Under the pieces are notes generated by a model. The model saw nothing but the letters and a program-made list of their open reading frames with translations. It ran no database searches and was not told the DNA's origin. A stretch of DNA of 8,352 nt from RGIG2161 sp964525525. GTDB lineage: Bacteria > Bacillota > Clostridia > Oscillospirales > CAG-272. How positions within the stretch are numbered: position 1 is the stretch's first letter; each line of letters begins with the position of its first letter. A program made the translations under genes and the position numbers. This document shows positions 5,878 through 8,352 of this stretch, piece by piece. The DNA is taken from assembly GCA_964525525.1 (NCBI GenBank), contig CAZGHD010000094.1:1-8352 (forward strand), written 5' to 3'.

Positions 5878-6366
5878 ATGATAAGACATGCAAGACTTGA
5901 CGAAATGGAGCGTTTGCTCGAAATATACGATATTGCCCGCGCGTTTATGCGCGCAAGCGGAAATGCGACCCAGTGGGGCGGGGGATACCCGTCGCGCGAG
6001 GTTTTGGATGAGGATATCGCGCTCTCGCGTCTGTACGTAATAGAAGAAAACGGCGAAGTTTACGCCGCGTTCGTTATGGCAAACGGACCCGACCCGACCT
6101 ACGCGTACATAGACGGCGCGTGGGAGTCTGACAAGGATTACGGAGTGATCCACCGCGTGGCAAGCGACGGAAGCCGCAAAGGAATTTTCGCGCAGATAGT
6201 CGCGCTTGCCGAAAAAAGCTACCCGCGCCTGCGGATAGACACCCACGAGGACAACAAACCGATGCAGAGAGTCATCGAAAAGGCGGGATTTTCCCACCGA
6301 GGAACCATCTATCTCGCAAACGGCGACCCGAGACGGGCGTATGAGAGAGTTGAGAGTGAAGAGTGA
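5878..6366 (+). CDS. GNAT-family N-acetyltransferase
   Basis: This 162-residue cytoplasmic protein should transfer an acetyl group from acetyl-CoA to an amine. MIRHARLDEMERLLEIYDIA is the usual GNAT opening (strand 1, helix 1). The core segment IHRVASDGSRKGIFAQIVALA (91-111) fills motif A, with G98-S-R-K-G102 at the pyrophosphate-binding loop; RIDTHEDNKPMQRVIEKAGF (119-138) is the classical motif B with its Asn and the following helix; RGTIYL and RRAYER complete the fold. The acceptor is unknown. The start is chosen at 5878 because GGAG (5868-5871) lies six bases upstream; an ATG at 5818 in the same frame would put the promoter inside the gene. The last five residues, VESEE, come from a tandem repeat that overlaps the stop codon. 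Its gene faces the serine hydrolase across a shared control region and converges on the glycosidase gene. Confidence 0.9.
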   Translation: MIRHARLDEMERLLEIYDIARAFMRASGNATQWGGGYPSREVLDEDIALSRLYVIEENGEVYAAFVMANGPDPTYAYIDGAWESDKDYGVIHRVASDGSRKGIFAQIVALAEKSYPRLRIDTHEDNKPMQRVIEKAGFSHRGTIYLANGDPRRAYERVESEE

Positions 6367-6379
6367 AAAGTGGGAAGTT
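6345..6379 (+). repeat. Degenerate 7-bp tandem repeat across the GNAT stop codon
   Basis: Five consecutive heptamers read GAGAGTT, GAGAGTG, AAGAGTG, AAAAGTG and GGAAGTT (consensus roughly GAGAGTG). The GNAT stop TGA at 6364-6366 spans units three and four. On the minus strand the tract encodes the SHFSLFTLNSL-like pattern that appears when such heptamers are translated in spurious reading frames. It may have arisen by slippage or as a short dispersed heptamer repeat. Confidence 0.65.
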
Positions 6380-6418
6380 ATTGGAGGTTTCCGCTCGTAT
6401 CTGTGCGGGACGTCGTGT

Positions 6419-6462
6419 AAAAAAAGGTCTGATTCACCTATCCGGTGAATCAGACCTTTTTT
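6419..6462. terminator. Strong bidirectional terminator between convergent genes
   Basis: GGTCTGATTCACC (6426-6438) pairs perfectly with GGTGAATCAGACC (6444-6456) around a TATCC loop. The 13-bp stem is flanked by seven As on the left and six Ts on the right, giving a U-run in either direction. It lies 52 bases after the GNAT stop codon and 14 bases after the end of the minus-strand glycosidase gene, so it serves both. Confidence 0.95.
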
Positions 6463-6476
6463 CAAAGCTGTTTTAT

Positions 6477-8006
6477 TTAATTCTTTTGAGATGCGCGAAT
6501 AATTTTGGATTTGTTTCCATAGCGGATTTCTATTTCAATCGGCTTGTCGCACAGCGCGGTAACGATCGGTTCATCGTTTTCGGTTGTTCTTTCCTCACAA
6601 ATGAGATCTACCGAGAGATCATTAAACGGATAATTCTTAACACCGTGCTTCTCACGTAACCGGATGTCCCACACGATCTTCTCTTCCCTTACCTGCGAGT
6701 GAATTCCAAAAACATACTCAAAGAGTATGCTTATCGGGAAAAGTCCTGACCATCCAACGAAATCTTTTTCTGCCGGATTGCCTTTTTCAGGACTTTCCGG
6801 TGAGTAGTTTTCATAAAGAGTTAAATCCTTTTTGAATACAGCTACTACGTTTTCAAGGCAATTTTTTGCGATATCGTGCGCGAGATCGTTATATCCGTTT
6901 TTCTCCAGACCCTTGAGTACCATATAATTTGTAGGTGCCCATACACCGCCGCGCCAATATCCGCCTGCTCTTTCTCTTTCGTATTCGGGATGATCTGCAG
7001 AGAGCGAGGGGACTCGGCACGGACGCTTGAACTCCTTCTCATTGTCAAGGTGTGCTACGAATCTATCGAGTCTTTCTTTTGGGATGATGTCCGCAAGAAG
7101 TGCCCAATATGCTCCCACCGATTTTACTCTGTTCAGCTCGCCCGTTTTCCAAAGATCGTAATAAAAAGCATCCTCATCATGCCAAAGTTTCTCGTTTATT
7201 ACAGAGGTGAGGTTTTCAACCTCTTTTTCGAGAACGGATACGTGTTCATCGTCCGCACGACCGATTATATCTGCGATTTTTATCAGTATCTTTGCGGAAA
7301 GAACCTGCTGAATACACGCATCTATCCAAACCATATGACCGTGCGAAAATGAAACGTGGTATCCTTTTTCGAGGCGAGGCTGGTTATCCATTCCGCATCC
7401 CCACCCGGTTGACCAGTATGTGCCGTCACGCCACGTTCTATGCTCCTTGAGCCACAGATGATATGCAAGAAGCGGATCGAAAATCATTTCAAGTCGGCGT
7501 ATATCTCCCGTTTGACAATAATACTCCCACTCTGCCCAACCGAGAACATTCGGTCCTGTTGAGGAAGGATCGTGTCTTGAAAATTGCTCTCCCGGCTCAC
7601 GCTCGCATAATTCACGGCAAATAAAACCGTCCATATGCTGATGTGAATAAAAATTATCCAGCGTTTTTTGGAAATTGAACGCGCGAGAGCCATATTTTCC
7701 AAACATAACTATAAAGGAAGAATCCCACATAAAAAGATATCCGTTAAACGCTGTATCTATAAAATTAGAAACAAAGTTAGCGTTAGCATTTGCCTGTCTG
7801 AGATTACCGAACGCTGTACGCCATGCAAAATCATAGCAATCAATTACGTCATCACGACCATCCCAAATGGGTGCGGGAAGCAAATGCGATATTTCTTCGT
7901 ACTTTGGAAGAGCCGCATTTTCAACAGGCATATTAAGAAACGTGTTTTTCTCAGCGACAGGTGATATATTATAGGTTATATCTTGATTTATTCGAAAATT
8001 TGCCAT
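6477..8006 (-). CDS. Intracellular GH63-like glycoside hydrolase
   Basis: The 509-residue protein resembles the (alpha/alpha)6-barrel glycosidases of family GH63, in size and motifs closest to mannosylglycerate/glucosylglycerate hydrolases. It shows GYLFMWDSSF (89-98), GCGMDNQPR (203-211) containing the probable general acid D207, RAGGYWRGGVWAPTNY (346-361), and LYENYSPE (397-404) whose E399 is the probable general base, followed by DFVGWSGLFPI. Residue roles are assigned by analogy with GH63, an inverting family. Without a signal peptide it should act in the cytoplasm on an imported or internally made alpha-glycoside; trehalase-like (GH37) or GH15-like activity remains possible. The ATG at 8006 is preferred over 8021 because GGGGGA lies seven bases before it. 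The gene has its own promoter and terminator, with no transporter or regulator beside it. It is AT-richer than its neighbours: lines at 7141 and 7681 count 37% GC, against over 60% in parts of purM and mnmG. Confidence 0.85.
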   Translation of the reverse strand: MANFRINQDITYNISPVAEKNTFLNMPVENAALPKYEEISHLLPAPIWDGRDDVIDCYDFAWRTAFGNLRQANANANFVSNFIDTAFNGYLFMWDSSFIVMFGKYGSRAFNFQKTLDNFYSHQHMDGFICRELCEREPGEQFSRHDPSSTGPNVLGWAEWEYYCQTGDIRRLEMIFDPLLAYHLWLKEHRTWRDGTYWSTGWGCGMDNQPRLEKGYHVSFSHGHMVWIDACIQQVLSAKILIKIADIIGRADDEHVSVLEKEVENLTSVINEKLWHDEDAFYYDLWKTGELNRVKSVGAYWALLADIIPKERLDRFVAHLDNEKEFKRPCRVPSLSADHPEYERERAGGYWRGGVWAPTNYMVLKGLEKNGYNDLAHDIAKNCLENVVAVFKKDLTLYENYSPESPEKGNPAEKDFVGWSGLFPISILFEYVFGIHSQVREEKIVWDIRLREKHGVKNYPFNDLSVDLICEERTTENDEPIVTALCDKPIEIEIRYGNKSKIIRASQKN

Positions 8007-8013
8007 GATTTTA

Positions 8014-8019
8014 TCCCCC
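8014..8019 (-). promoter_or_regulatory. Ribosome binding site fixing the glycosidase start
   Basis: On the minus strand GGGGGA (complement of 8014-8019) ends seven bases before the ATG at 8006. The alternative ATG at 8021 overlaps this site and has no purine-rich sequence upstream, so the shorter product is the likely one. purM has the same GGGGGA site. Confidence 0.85.
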
Positions 8020-8034
8020 ATATTCGTTTTTTAT

Positions 8035-8063
8035 ATTATATCATTAAGTCTGTTACTTTTCAA
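8035..8063 (-). promoter_or_regulatory. Strong promoter of the glycosidase gene
   Basis: On the minus strand TTGAAA (complement of 8058-8063) and a perfect TATAAT (complement of 8035-8040) are 17 bp apart, and TGA before the -10 box makes it an extended -10. The start codon is about 22 bases beyond the expected transcription start. No sugar-repressor operator or cre-like palindrome is evident over the promoter. Confidence 0.85.
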
Positions 8064-8084
8064 CTTTAAAATAAAAATTTCTCT

Positions 8085-8245
8085 GTGGGGGCGACGGAAT
8101 GAACGGAGTTCATTCACACCTGCCGCACCGGCACGAACGAATTACCTCGAAACGAAAGCGGCAGGATTCTGAACCCGGAATCTTTTTTCTTCGCTTCGCT
8201 TGAAAAAAGCTTCCCAGCAGGTGTCTCACCCACCTAAACGAGACA
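8085..8245. repeat. Compact multi-stem non-coding element
   Basis: No gene is seen from 8064 to the window end. This block is bounded by GTGGGGGCGAC (8085-8095) and GTCTCACCCAC (8223-8233), complementary at 9 of 11 positions. Inside are GAATGAAC/GTTCATTC (8097-8104/8108-8115), GATTC/GAATC (8165-8169/8178-8182) and TTTTTTC/GAAAAAA (8183-8189/8202-8208). The segment ACACCTGCCGC (8116-8126) can pair either with GCGGCAGG (8158-8165) or with GCAGGTGT (8217-8224). TGTCTC/GAGACA (8222-8227/8240-8245) forms another hairpin that competes with the outer stem. A dispersed inverted-repeat element or a structured RNA are both possible; from memory similar sequence occurs between genes in gut Clostridia. 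Confidence 0.5.
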
Positions 8246-8287
8246 AAAAAACCACCTATAGGGTTGTACTCTAAAGGATAGTTTTAT

Positions 8288-8325
8288 AAAATACGGCATA
8301 TCTCGAAAGAGGTATGCCGTATTTT
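8288..8325 (+). terminator. 17-bp hairpin with GAAA loop, terminator-like
   Basis: AAAATACGGCATA (8288-8300) pairs perfectly with TATGCCGTATTTT (8313-8325), and inner CTC/GAG (8302-8304/8309-8311) closes a GAAA tetraloop. The one non-Watson-Crick position (T8301 with G8312) is a G-U wobble only if the plus strand is transcribed, which would make the stem continuous in that direction. The stem ends in four Us but the following bases are GCGTTTG, so the tail is imperfect. It could end a plus-strand RNA from the element to its left or a minus-strand gene lying beyond the window. Confidence 0.55.
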
Positions 8326-8352
8326 GCGTTTGTGTCTACAAATGCAGTGCTT

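Noticed and set aside
6363..6659. A 98-codon plus-strand open frame across the terminator into the glycosidase gene
   Set aside because: It runs through a perfect bidirectional terminator and antisense through a recognisable gene, with no family resemblance.
8165..8182. GATTC-loop-GAATC stem as a possible tRNA T-arm remnant
   Set aside because: There is no acceptor stem, anticodon arm or D-arm at the right spacing on either strand.

Overview
The window looks like a chromosomal segment of a low-to-mid GC Gram-positive anaerobe, most likely a gut Clostridia member (Oscillospirales/Ruminococcaceae-like). This rests on strong Shine-Dalgarno sites (AGGAGG, GGGGGA), sigma-A type promoters with 17-bp spacers, a Gram-positive style lipoprotein with a Thr/Pro linker, and intergenic repeats of a type I remember from gut Clostridia. 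The assignment is inference: no rRNA or other phylogenetic marker is present.

Layout. 1-125: end of an upstream region plus a hairpin terminator. 126-653 (-): a small lipoprotein. It diverges from 844-2013 (+), an AIR synthase (PurM) of the long, Bacteroidetes-like form; a promoter for each lies between them. 2016-2134: a 119-bp element bounded by terminal inverted repeats. 2181-4499 (+): full-length MnmG (tRNA wobble-uridine modification) fused in frame to a C-terminal NUDIX hydrolase, followed by an intrinsic terminator. 4554-4888: gene-free, with an array of short hairpins separated by GTGATATT repeats and closed by a 12-bp hairpin. 4889-5740 (-): a cytoplasmic beta-lactamase/CubicO-family serine hydrolase. 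It diverges from 5878-6366 (+), a GNAT acetyltransferase; two facing promoters and two palindromes lie between them. The GNAT stop codon sits inside a degenerate 7-bp tandem repeat. A strong bidirectional terminator (6419-6462) separates GNAT from the convergent gene 6477-8006 (-), an intracellular GH63-like glycosidase that is AT-richer than its neighbours and has its own promoter. 8085-8352: gene-free, with a compact multi-stem element and a 17-bp hairpin capped by GAAA.

The genes do not form one pathway. PurM (purine synthesis) and MnmG (tRNA modification) are housekeeping genes that might share a transcript, since no clear terminator separates them. The serine hydrolase and the GNAT could share regulation through their common intergenic region. 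The most unusual items are the MnmG-NUDIX fusion and the three unrelated structured intergenic elements. I see no CRISPR array, phage, conjugation, toxin-antitoxin or defence system. I cannot claim a new multi-gene system here.
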